Source: Zhongshania aliphaticivorans
Lineage (GTDB): Bacteria > Pseudomonadota > Gammaproteobacteria > Pseudomonadales > Spongiibacteraceae
NCBI RefSeq assembly: GCF_902705855.1
Contig: NZ_CACSIJ010000011.1
Span: 308,847 to 372,846 of the forward strand
Length of the DNA: 64,000 nucleotides
Direction: 5' to 3'
Below the pieces are notes generated by a model that saw only the letters and a program-made list of their open reading frames with translations, ran no database searches and was not told where the DNA came from. Numbering within the stretch: position 1 is the stretch's first letter; each line of letters begins with the position of its first letter. Shown one piece after another: positions 29,780 to 37,357 of this stretch. The translations under genes and the position numbers were made by a program.

Positions 29780-30936
29780 AGATTGATAAGCGCAAGCCGA
29801 TGCACTGGTTATGGCTAGGCATATTCTCGCTAAATACTTTGCTTAGTTTGATTTTGCGTCTTTTTGTAAAGTCACCAAGTGAAGTTGTTTTATATGGTCA
29901 TAAGCTCAACGGCAATTTAAAGGCAATATATAAAGAAAGTGACAATCATGAAGAATTGAATCCCTACTATTTAAGTATGGATTATTATTACTGCAAAGAG
30001 TTAAAAAGAGATGGCGTGAATGTTGTCTGGGGTGGAAGCTGGTATGCGATACTGCTTTTGGTGCGTACAAAGATAATTGTTAGTGATCACGGCTTACACT
30101 GCCTTATTTTATTGCTGAAATTCACTGCTATCAAGTTTGTCGATGTGTGGCATGGTATTCCGTTCAAAGGCTTTGATAAGGACGACTTTAAAGTACAGCG
30201 TCAATATGATGAAGTTTGGGTGACTTCGCCGTATATAGCGGATTTATATCAGAATAAGTTTGGGTTTGAGAGAGATAAAATAAAAATAATTGGATACGCT
30301 AGAACAGATAGGTTGGTAAATAAGTGCGATCACGAAATCAGCAAGCTGCGAGAACAATTATCGCTGCCGCAAGATAAAACGCCTGTTGTTCTTTTTGCTC
30401 CAACCTGGGCGCATGACAATAAAGATAGAAGTATATTTCCATTTTGTCGAGATGAAGATGAATTTTTAAATAAATTAAATTATGAAGCACAAAAAAATGG
30501 TTACATTATTGTTGTTCGGCGCCATATGAATTCTTGGGAATATGAACATAAAGGCTATTCGCATATTCGAAATGCATCAAGCAAGCATTTTCCCGATGCA
30601 GAAATGCTATTAATGATAGCAGATGTTCTCGTATATGACTGGTCTTCGATAGTATTTGATTATCTTCTTCTCGATAGGGCGGTAATTTGTCTGGATGTGC
30701 CTCCGCCGTTTAGCAAAGGGTTGAGTTTGGATAATACGTTTAGGTATGGAGTGTTCGTTAATAATATGGAAGAGCTAAGTTTTGGAATACAAAGAAAGCT
30801 GTCTAGTTTCTATGTTGTTGACGCTGTCGAAGCGGAAAAAAGGAAGCTTATAAGAGAATGTTTATATGGGGATATTGCTGACGGAAATTGTAGTATTAGG
30901 GCCTGTAAGCGTCTTGTAAGTGTACTGCACTATTAA
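29776..30936 (+). CDS. CDP-glycerol glycerophosphotransferase-family protein
   Basis: A 386-aa protein of the TagB/TagF-type Glyphos_transf family, which moves glycerol phosphate from CDP-glycerol. Signature pieces are WHGIPFKGF, the EVWVTSPYIADLY stretch, GYARTDRL, VVLFAPTWAHDN, RRHMNSWEYE and DVLVYDWSSIVFDYLLL. One short hydrophobic segment near the N-terminus may anchor it to the membrane. A TagD-like enzyme at 35728 could supply the CDP-glycerol. The gene is clearly AT-rich compared with the core regions. Acceptor unknown. Confidence 0.85.
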   Translation: MKIDKRKPMHWLWLGIFSLNTLLSLILRLFVKSPSEVVLYGHKLNGNLKAIYKESDNHEELNPYYLSMDYYYCKELKRDGVNVVWGGSWYAILLLVRTKIIVSDHGLHCLILLLKFTAIKFVDVWHGIPFKGFDKDDFKVQRQYDEVWVTSPYIADLYQNKFGFERDKIKIIGYARTDRLVNKCDHEISKLREQLSLPQDKTPVVLFAPTWAHDNKDRSIFPFCRDEDEFLNKLNYEAQKNGYIIVVRRHMNSWEYEHKGYSHIRNASSKHFPDAEMLLMIADVLVYDWSSIVFDYLLLDRAVICLDVPPPFSKGLSLDNTFRYGVFVNNMEELSFGIQRKLSSFYVVDAVEAEKRKLIRECLYGDIADGNCSIRACKRLVSVLHY

Positions 30937-30972
30937 TCTTTTGGTTTAGATTTAACTTGCTGAGTTGATGTC

Positions 30973-32064
30973 GTGATAAATGTTACTAAAACATATTTGC
31001 CAAACAAAAAAAAGTATAAATCATATGTAGATAAAATATATGAAAGTGGGTGGGTAACAAATGACGGTTTTCTTGTTCGAGAGCTAACAGAACGGCTAGA
31101 GGACTATCTTAATGTGAGAAATCTAGTGTTAGTTTCTAATGGGACGAGTGCTTTAGAAGTCGCTTATCGGGTACTTGAGTTAGAGGGGGATGTAATTACG
31201 ACGCCTTTTAGCTTCGTGGCTACGACTAGCTCACTGGTATCAAATGGACTCAATCCTATATTTGCAGATATAGATATTAGTAGTTTTAATTTATGCCCTG
31301 AGAATGTATCAAGAACGAATACAGGGAAGGAAAGCGCTATTTTGGCGACCCATGTGTTTGGTGTTGCGTGTGATATTGATGCGCTACAGCGTCAAGCTAG
31401 TAAGAGGCGTCTAAAGGTAATCTATGATGCGGCACATTGCTTCGGGGTTAAATACCGAGGTAAGAGTATACTTTCGTACGGTGATGTTTCGGTAATAAGT
31501 TTTCACGCGACAAAGCTATTCCATACCATAGAAGGTGGTGCAATTATACTTAATCACGATAATTTAGTAGAGGAAACGAAATTTAAAATTAATTTTGGGA
31601 TTGATGGTGTCGATTCTGTAAAGTCTCTTGGTATTAACGCGAAGATGAATGAGTTTGAAGCTGCCATGGGGTTGTGTGTTCTTGATGATATCGAGCTAAT
31701 ACTTGAAGAGCGTCAGGAAATAGCAGATTTTTACTTTACAGAATTAAATGATTATGTCTCATTTCAAGGTAAAAGCCCTTTAAGTAATTCTAATAATTCG
31801 TATTTCCCTGTTTTATTTGAAAATAAGAAAATATGCGAAACAGTTCTTTGTGGGCTTAACCGAGAGGATATATTCCCTAGGCGATATTTTGCACCTTCGT
31901 TGGATACGTTGCCATATATAAGTGGGGGGCAATTTATGTCTGTCTCAAGAGATATTTCAAGCAGAGTAATGGCCTTGCCAATTTATCCTGGTCTTGCAAA
32001 AGAAGATCAAATACGTATTGTTAATCAGGTAAAAAAATGTTTGGTGAAAAATGAGAAAAATTAA
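30973..32064 (+). CDS. DegT/DnrJ/EryC1/StrS-family PLP aminotransferase
   Basis: PLP enzyme of the sugar aminotransferase family, 363 aa. The PLP lysine lies in SFHATKLFHTIEGG; other family stretches are SNGTSALEVAYRVL, TTPFSFVATTSSLV, ATHVFGVACDID and VIYDAAHCFGVKY. Such enzymes aminate nucleotide-linked keto sugars, but some family members are dehydratases; the lysine is present so amination is likely. The start is a GTG. Its end overlaps the ATP-grasp/HAD gene by 14 bases, which suggests the two act in one step or pathway. No sugar dehydratase lies beside it. Confidence 0.9.
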   Translation: MINVTKTYLPNKKKYKSYVDKIYESGWVTNDGFLVRELTERLEDYLNVRNLVLVSNGTSALEVAYRVLELEGDVITTPFSFVATTSSLVSNGLNPIFADIDISSFNLCPENVSRTNTGKESAILATHVFGVACDIDALQRQASKRRLKVIYDAAHCFGVKYRGKSILSYGDVSVISFHATKLFHTIEGGAIILNHDNLVEETKFKINFGIDGVDSVKSLGINAKMNEFEAAMGLCVLDDIELILEERQEIADFYFTELNDYVSFQGKSPLSNSNNSYFPVLFENKKICETVLCGLNREDIFPRRYFAPSLDTLPYISGGQFMSVSRDISSRVMALPIYPGLAKEDQIRIVNQVKKCLVKNEKN

Positions 32065-33331
32065 TATTTTGCTATTTCCGTTTGGTACGGAAATAGCAAA
32101 TGAAGTGGTTAGGTCATTGTTACATAGTAAATATTTTAATTTGATTTATGCATCTAGTGATAGAACGCTTGATGATGAGTGTGATGAGTATATAAATTTT
32201 CTACCTTTTATTGATCATGCTGATTTTTTTTCCGATATGCAGGATTTGATTCGATTGAGAGAGATTGAATATATAATTCCTGCGCATGATGATGTTGCCT
32301 ACAAGTTATCTATTCTTGAAAATGAGCTTGACGCGGTGGTGGTTGGGCAATGTGAAAGAATTAACCAAATTGTGCGTTTTAAAAATCGAACTTATGAAGA
32401 GCTTCGTGAGGTTGTTCTGGTGCCGGAAGTTCTTGTAAACGTGTCATCAGGAGATTTTCCAGTTTTCGTAAAGCCAATCGTAGGTCAAGGTTCATTAAAT
32501 GCATTGAGGCTGGATAGTATTGATGATTACCGTTATTTTTTTGAGCGACATGATGTTAGCCAATTTCTAGTGATGGAGTATCTTTCGGGTATTGAGTACA
32601 CAATTGATTGTTTTTCGCGGAATGGAGAGGTGCTGTATTTTGGTGCTAGGACACGAGAGAAAATACGGAATGGAATTGCTGTTAAGTCCAGGTTTGTTGA
32701 AGATGGAAATTTAACCTCGGAGATTCAGTGTATTGCGGAGAAAATAAGTTCAAAGTTGGGGATGGATGGTCTTTGGTTCTTTCAGCTTAAGGAGGCGGTG
32801 GATGGCCGATTGAAATTACTTGAGATTGCGTCCCGTGTTTCGGGGACGATGATTCTTAATAGGATTAGGGGTGTTAATTTTGTCGAAATAGGAATATATC
32901 ATAAAATGGGGCTACCTGTAGATGTGGTATGGAACGATATTTCTATTTTGGTTTCGAGGAAGAATGATTTTCATTTTAAGCATAATATTTCCTTTGATCA
33001 CCTATATATAGATTTTGATGATGTACTTATGCTTTCGGGTGATCTTATTAATACTAATCTCATGCGTGTTATATTTCATGCCAAAAATTGTAATAAGAAA
33101 GTGACTTTAATCACAAAAAATAATAATAGAAGGCTAGCCGATTTTTTACATAAGTTTGGAATATTGTATGTATTTAACGAAATTATTCATCTTGATAAAA
33201 ATCAAGAAAAGGCTAGCTTTATGCGTGAAGGAGGGGTGCTAATCGATGATTCTTTTTCTGAGCGACAAAAGGCAATAAGTAATGGTCATGTTGCCTTAGG
33301 GTTGGATGCGGTTGAGCTATTGTTGTTTTAA
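32051..33331 (+). CDS. ATP-grasp protein fused to HAD-like domain
   Basis: Two enzymes in one chain of 426 aa. Residues about 1-310 form an ATP-grasp carboxylate-amine ligase: a CarB-like N-terminal fold, FPVFVKPIVGQGS with the ATP lysine, VMEYLSGIEYTIDCF and the metal-binding LLEIASRVSG. Residues about 317-426 hold all HAD hydrolase motifs: DFDDV (321-325), TLITK, a lysine near 387 and VLIDDSFSER. I infer a ligase that forms an amide or activates a carboxylate, with a linked phosphatase, in making an unusual glycan constituent. It overlaps the aminotransferase by 14 bases. I do not recognise a named homologue. Confidence 0.8.
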   Translation: MRKINILLFPFGTEIANEVVRSLLHSKYFNLIYASSDRTLDDECDEYINFLPFIDHADFFSDMQDLIRLREIEYIIPAHDDVAYKLSILENELDAVVVGQCERINQIVRFKNRTYEELREVVLVPEVLVNVSSGDFPVFVKPIVGQGSLNALRLDSIDDYRYFFERHDVSQFLVMEYLSGIEYTIDCFSRNGEVLYFGARTREKIRNGIAVKSRFVEDGNLTSEIQCIAEKISSKLGMDGLWFFQLKEAVDGRLKLLEIASRVSGTMILNRIRGVNFVEIGIYHKMGLPVDVVWNDISILVSRKNDFHFKHNISFDHLYIDFDDVLMLSGDLINTNLMRVIFHAKNCNKKVTLITKNNNRRLADFLHKFGILYVFNEIIHLDKNQEKASFMREGGVLIDDSFSERQKAISNGHVALGLDAVELLLF

Positions 33332-33356
33332 TGAAACACATGACTGGAAGTGAGAT

Positions 33357-34580
33357 ATGGTATTTGGAGTCTCGTTAGCATTCAGTAAAGATAGCGTTAG
33401 CAAGGCTAGATGGTTGCTAAGGAGGCTACTTTTTTCGGTGGTTGATGCTTTAATTCCAAAAAATGGACGCTACTGGGTTTTTCCGGTGTATTTTATTGGG
33501 GAGGGTAGTTTTTCTGATAATATGTTGGCTGTTTTTATGGAGGTTCGTCATGACCCAGAAATTAAAAAAATAATATTAACTCGAAATAAAGCCGTAAATC
33601 TTAGTGGGTCCAATGTTTTAATCTTGCCTATGAATTCATATGCTGCCGCTTTGTACATGCTGAGGGCAAGGGTTTGGTTGGTTCAGCATTCTGTGTGGCT
33701 AGATTTCTCGTGTGCTAAATTTCAGCTATATTCAGGTGCTGGGCGTTACATAATTAATTTGTGGCATGGTGTTCCGGTCAAATCTCTTGCACATGAGAAT
33801 ACCGGTATACATACAAAGCGCGGTATAAGGGAGATGCCAAATTATCGAATTATCACATCTTCATATAAAGATAAAAAAAATATGCAGTCTGCATTCATGT
33901 ATACGCCGGATGATAATTTTTGGGTTACTGGAATTCCTCGAAATGATTTTATGCACTGTGAGGAGTCTGCTCTCCCTGATACTTTTAGAACCCAATTATT
34001 GTCTCTCGATAAAGCTTTAACCGGTCGAAAGTTGATGCTTTATGCTCCTACATATCGTGAAACGGAAGTTGGTGGTGGCTATTATGATTTTTCGATTGAT
34101 GATGTTAGAAAAATAGAAGAATTTTGTCGGTCCTATAATTTCGTTTTTGGTGTGCGGCACCATATTTATCGTAAACCTGAGTGTTTTCAAAGGTTGTTTG
34201 AGAGTGCGCATGTGTTAGATCTATCAGCCGATGTTATAGATGACGTGCGTTTGTTGATGCGGCGTGTTGGGTTGCTGGTTACTGATTATTCAAGTGTTGT
34301 GGTGGATGCTATTTATAATGGTGTGCCTTTTGCTGCGTTCTCATACGATTTGGAAAGTTATAAGTTTGTGCAGCGTGGATTCTTTTATGAATATAAGGAT
34401 ATTTTCAAAGAGAGAATTTTTAAGGATTTTGATGGTGTTTTGGGCTGGGCAATATCAGAAAGTATTGCGGCTTCCTCTGCAGATGTTATGTTAGCGGCCG
34501 AGTTGGGGTTGTTCGACTTTGTTGACTCGTGCAACAGCAAAAGGGTTGTTCTTGAAATTCAAAAGTTAGCGTATCAGTGA
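33357..34580 (+). CDS. CDP-glycerol glycerophosphotransferase-family protein (second copy)
   Basis: A second Glyphos_transf protein, 407 aa, only distantly like the one at 29776. Seen motifs are NLWHGVPVKSL, RIITSSYKDKKNM, TGIPRNDF, LMLYAPTYRET, GVRHHIYRKPE and LLVTDYSSVVVDAIYNGVPF. Having two such enzymes resembles teichoic-acid pathways, in which one adds the first glycerol phosphate and another extends or modifies; which does what is unknown here. GGAAG lies about 10 bases before the ATG. Confidence 0.85.
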   Translation: MVFGVSLAFSKDSVSKARWLLRRLLFSVVDALIPKNGRYWVFPVYFIGEGSFSDNMLAVFMEVRHDPEIKKIILTRNKAVNLSGSNVLILPMNSYAAALYMLRARVWLVQHSVWLDFSCAKFQLYSGAGRYIINLWHGVPVKSLAHENTGIHTKRGIREMPNYRIITSSYKDKKNMQSAFMYTPDDNFWVTGIPRNDFMHCEESALPDTFRTQLLSLDKALTGRKLMLYAPTYRETEVGGGYYDFSIDDVRKIEEFCRSYNFVFGVRHHIYRKPECFQRLFESAHVLDLSADVIDDVRLLMRRVGLLVTDYSSVVVDAIYNGVPFAAFSYDLESYKFVQRGFFYEYKDIFKERIFKDFDGVLGWAISESIAASSADVMLAAELGLFDFVDSCNSKRVVLEIQKLAYQ

Positions 34581-34626
34581 TTTTAATGAGCTTTTATTAT
34601 CGATCTGCGGTAAAGGTTGTTGGCGT

Positions 34627-35106
34627 ATGTGTGGTGCTAAATCAGTGCTAAGCGCTAATGTTGCAGTGGTTGCTGATGTCTTTGTTTCAGTTTGGATGAT
34701 TACTTATAATCATGAGTGTTATATAAGGCGGGCAATAGAATCAGTTTTGGAACAGCAGACAAATTTTGATTTTGAGATAGTCATAGGAGATGATTTTTCA
34801 GTCGACAATACTCGGAATATTTTGCTTGAGTATAGAATGTTATATCCCGAAAAAATAAGGCTTTTACTTCACCCTACTAATTTGGGGATGATAGCTAATC
34901 AAAATATCACTTTCCAATCTTGTAGGGGGAAGTATATTGCGATGCTTGAGGGCGATGACTATTGGGTTGATAAGATGAAGCTCCAAATTCAAACTGATGC
35001 GATGAAAATGTATCCGAATTGCCGGCTTAGTTTTCTCCTGCTATTGGAGAACCGAATGGTAGGACGCTATCTCGGTACTCTAATCGGAATGAGTTGGTGG
35101 CAGTAA
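34627..35106 (+). CDS. GT2 glycosyltransferase, N-terminal part of a frameshifted gene
   Basis: Catalytic half of a family 2 glycosyltransferase: VSVWMITYNHECYIRRAIES, IVIGDDFSVDNT and the metal site MLEGDDYWVDK are intact. After about residue 135 (MYPNCRLSF) the frame runs into unrelated sequence and stops at 35106. Adding one T to the TTTT run at 35031-35034 would join it to the downstream frame, giving one protein of about 339 aa. The break is either a real mutation, a slippage-controlled switch, or a base-calling error. Confidence 0.8.
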   Translation: MCGAKSVLSANVAVVADVFVSVWMITYNHECYIRRAIESVLEQQTNFDFEIVIGDDFSVDNTRNILLEYRMLYPEKIRLLLHPTNLGMIANQNITFQSCRGKYIAMLEGDDYWVDKMKLQIQTDAMKMYPNCRLSFLLLLENRMVGRYLGTLIGMSWWQ

Positions 35107-35645
35107 AAAACTTCATATTAGGGGGGGGGTATTTTTGTCCTACTCCATCTTTGATGTTAGATCGCTCCGTGGTAACGAATATCCCGAGTTTTTTAGATGA
35201 CGCTCCGGCGGGTGATTACTATTTGCAGATTCTAGGTGCTGCCGAAGGTGGTGGTGGGTTGTTTATAAATAGGGTGATGTGCGCCTATAGGATTAATACA
35301 GTTGGGTCTTGGAGCGAGTCTGTTAAAAGTTTTCATAATAAGCAACTGTTTAGAATTCGAACTATTGATGCTCTTGTGCTTATGCGTGATTATTTGCCAG
35401 ATTATATTGTTCACTTTGATAGAAAGATTTTTGATCTGTATTTATTGCTGGCATTTGATTATTTGATTCATGGAGAGCGAGAAAAATTTAGCGAGTATTA
35501 TAGTGTGGCACGCAGGGTAAAATCTAATATTACGCTTAATTATGTTGTCGTTACTTTTCTTCATAGAACACCTTGGTTTCTAAAGATTATTTATGGCTTT
35601 GTGAAGTTTGCAAGGGCTTTTTATCGTCGGATTGTGGTGGGATAA
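35031..35645 (+). CDS. GT2 glycosyltransferase, C-terminal part of a frameshifted gene
   Basis: Continues the GT2 started at 34627 but in a different frame. Read from 35031 it gives FSPAIGEPNGRTLSY, then the family-typical GGGYFCPTPSLMLDRS, a middle DAPAGDYYLQILGAAEGGG, and ends with a basic hydrophobic tail. The only internal start codon near the beginning is a TTG at 35094 without a good ribosome-binding site, so this half is probably not expressed alone. The nine-G run at 35121-35129 lies inside it and encodes three glycines. Confidence 0.7.
   Translation, partial: FSPAIGEPNGRTLSRYSNRNELVAVKNFILGGGYFCPTPSLMLDRSVVTNIPSFLDDAPAGDYYLQILGAAEGGGGLFINRVMCAYRINTVGSWSESVKSFHNKQLFRIRTIDALVLMRDYLPDYIVHFDRKIFDLYLLLAFDYLIHGEREKFSEYYSVARRVKSNITLNYVVVTFLHRTPWFLKIIYGFVKFARAFYRRIVVG
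35121..35129 (+). repeat. Nine-base poly-G tract inside the GT2 gene
   Basis: Nine consecutive G read as three glycine codons in the present frame. Homopolymer runs of this length in surface-glycan genes are typical sites of slipped-strand mutation and phase variation in other bacteria. Here the frame is continuous on both sides of the run. Confidence 0.85.
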
Positions 35646-35727
35646 GTTTTTCGCCAAGTCATTAGTTATTTTATTGATTGTTCTTTTGTGGATGAGCTTG
35701 TAGGCGATTCCGGGATTGGAGGTTGGC

Positions 35728-36117
35728 TTGGGTGTAGTCATTACATTTGGTACGTTTGATGTTTTTCATGTTGGTCATTTGCGAATTCTCAAGCGCGCTA
35801 GGCGGCTAGGTGGTAGGCTCGTCGTCGGTGTCTCTACAGATGAGCTTAATTTTGAAAAGAAAGGTAGACTTCCCGTTTATACTCAAAGTGAGAGGCTTGA
35901 AATTGTTTCATCGCTTAAGTGTGTTGATGAGGTTTTTTCAGAGGAAAGTTTAGATGCTAAGCTGATGTATATAAAAAAATATAAAGCAGAAATACTGTTA
36001 ATGGGTAGTGATTGGGGCGGTAAATTTGATCATCTTTGCGGTGTTTGTAAGGTTGTATATTTGGAAAGGACTCCTGCGATATCGACAACGGAGGTTATAG
36101 AGAAAATAAGATTATAA
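35728..36117 (+). CDS. TagD-like glycerol-3-phosphate cytidylyltransferase
   Basis: Small nucleotidyltransferase of about 129 aa that would make CDP-glycerol from CTP and glycerol 3-phosphate. It has the family's TFGTFDVFHVGHLRILKRA (HxGH), GVSTDELNFEKKGR, and the C-terminal ISTTEVIEKI in place of the usual RTxGISTT signature (here RTPAISTT). I start at a TTG at 35728 with GGAGG at 35718-35722; a TTG at 35716 is in frame. It closes the run of glycan genes and supplies the likely donor for the two glycerophosphotransferase-like proteins. An ethanolamine- or other alcohol-phosphate specificity is possible. Confidence 0.85.
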   Translation: MGVVITFGTFDVFHVGHLRILKRARRLGGRLVVGVSTDELNFEKKGRLPVYTQSERLEIVSSLKCVDEVFSEESLDAKLMYIKKYKAEILLMGSDWGGKFDHLCGVCKVVYLERTPAISTTEVIEKIRL

Positions 36118-36223
36118 TGCTCTGCTAAATAAACAAATTTTTGGATGCGCTCTTTAAAGCTTGTTTGATATTTCTGAAGCAGCAGGATATGCGGTTTTTA
36201 ATTTAATGATTTGTGCTGGTGGG

Positions 36224-37306
36224 TCATCGAAAATCGGTGATATTTGATACAATCAATTTGCTTGGTTGAAGTGATGTGTGTGTTGGTGTGGTGGTTATAG
36301 CTTTGTAGGTTTTGCAGAAGTTCCTTATTTTGCTGTATTTGTATTCGCAAATGACACAGTTTTTCCCAATACCTTCTTCTCGTTCAGTTGCTTTTCGTAA
36401 AAGTAGCGTTGGCTTTCCTAGATAGGCGCATTCTTCTTGATTGCTACCGCCGTCACTGACTACAAATTCACTATGTTTTAATAGCTTTATAAACTTGAAA
36501 TAGTCGTAGCGTTGCCGTAGTTCGATATTTTTTATTGCTATAATTTTTTCATAAAGTCCGAATTTTTTAAGATTTTTTTCGGTTGGCTTATGAAGTATGA
36601 ATAATATTTTTGGTATATGTTCGGATATGAGTTCTATGCATTCTATAATTTTTATTAGTGAGTTTTTGGAGTGTATGTTTTCAAATCTATGAATTGATAT
36701 TACTGCATATTCTATTTCGGGTACGTTTACATCGCTGATGTTTATATTTTTTTCGGCTAGTCTTAAAGAGTCGAATAGCGTATTGCAACCTGTGTTGATT
36801 TTTTTGCCGCGATTATGGGTTAGATTTTTTACTGGCGTCTCTCCTGGGCAGAAGTAATAGTCGCTAAGTTTGAATACTGCTACTCTAGTGATTTCTTCAG
36901 GGAACGGATGGAACCAGTTGAAGGATCTTAGCCCTGATTCAACGTGCCCTACTTTTAATCTTGCTATTTTCCCCATAATTGCACCCAGTAGCGTGGAGAA
37001 AGTATCTCCGTGAACTAGTACGATTCCTGGTTTTCTTGTATCAAATATATCTCTTTTTTTTGTTACGACTTTAAAAATAATTTTTAAGGCCCATATTGCC
37101 ATTTTGGGTATGGATGTAATGTCGTCACCGCTGTAAAGCACGTGGTCGGGATTTTTTAGGCCGAAATTACTTAGTAGCTCTTCCATTGTATCGCGGTGTT
37201 GCCCTGTAGATATAAAGCGATACGGAATATTTTGTCTGTTGAGCTCAACCATTATAGGTGCCATTTTTATGAGCTGAGCCTTTGTGCCTAAGACTATATG
37301 TATCAC
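36224..37306 (-). CDS. UDP-N-acetylglucosamine 2-epimerase-family protein
   Basis: A 360-aa protein resembling WecB. Family stretches are GTKAQLIKMAPIM, STGQHRDTM, LVHGDTFSTLLGAI, HVESGLRS, PFPEEITR, ISIHRFENI (usually HRREN) and SDGGSNQEECAYLGKP (usually SGGxQEEA). The changes suggest a divergent subfamily, possibly a hydrolysing epimerase or one acting on another sugar. It is very AT-rich, lies downstream of a UDP-GlcNAc 6-dehydrogenase-like gene on the minus strand, and converges with the tagD-like gene. Together the two could supply a ManNAc-uronate-type sugar. Confidence 0.85.
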   Translation of the reverse strand: MIHIVLGTKAQLIKMAPIMVELNRQNIPYRFISTGQHRDTMEELLSNFGLKNPDHVLYSGDDITSIPKMAIWALKIIFKVVTKKRDIFDTRKPGIVLVHGDTFSTLLGAIMGKIARLKVGHVESGLRSFNWFHPFPEEITRVAVFKLSDYYFCPGETPVKNLTHNRGKKINTGCNTLFDSLRLAEKNINISDVNVPEIEYAVISIHRFENIHSKNSLIKIIECIELISEHIPKILFILHKPTEKNLKKFGLYEKIIAIKNIELRQRYDYFKFIKLLKHSEFVVSDGGSNQEECAYLGKPTLLLRKATEREEGIGKNCVICEYKYSKIRNFCKTYKAITTTPTHTSLQPSKLIVSNITDFR

Positions 37307-37357
37307 TGAATTTCCTGGGCTATGAATGTTTCTGAAGGTTGAAAATGCCTTTTCGGC

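Noticed and set aside
35121..35129. The nine-G tract as the cause of the GT2 frameshift
   Set aside because: The peptide reads sensibly on both sides of the G run in one frame. The break lies earlier, near the TTTT run at 35031.
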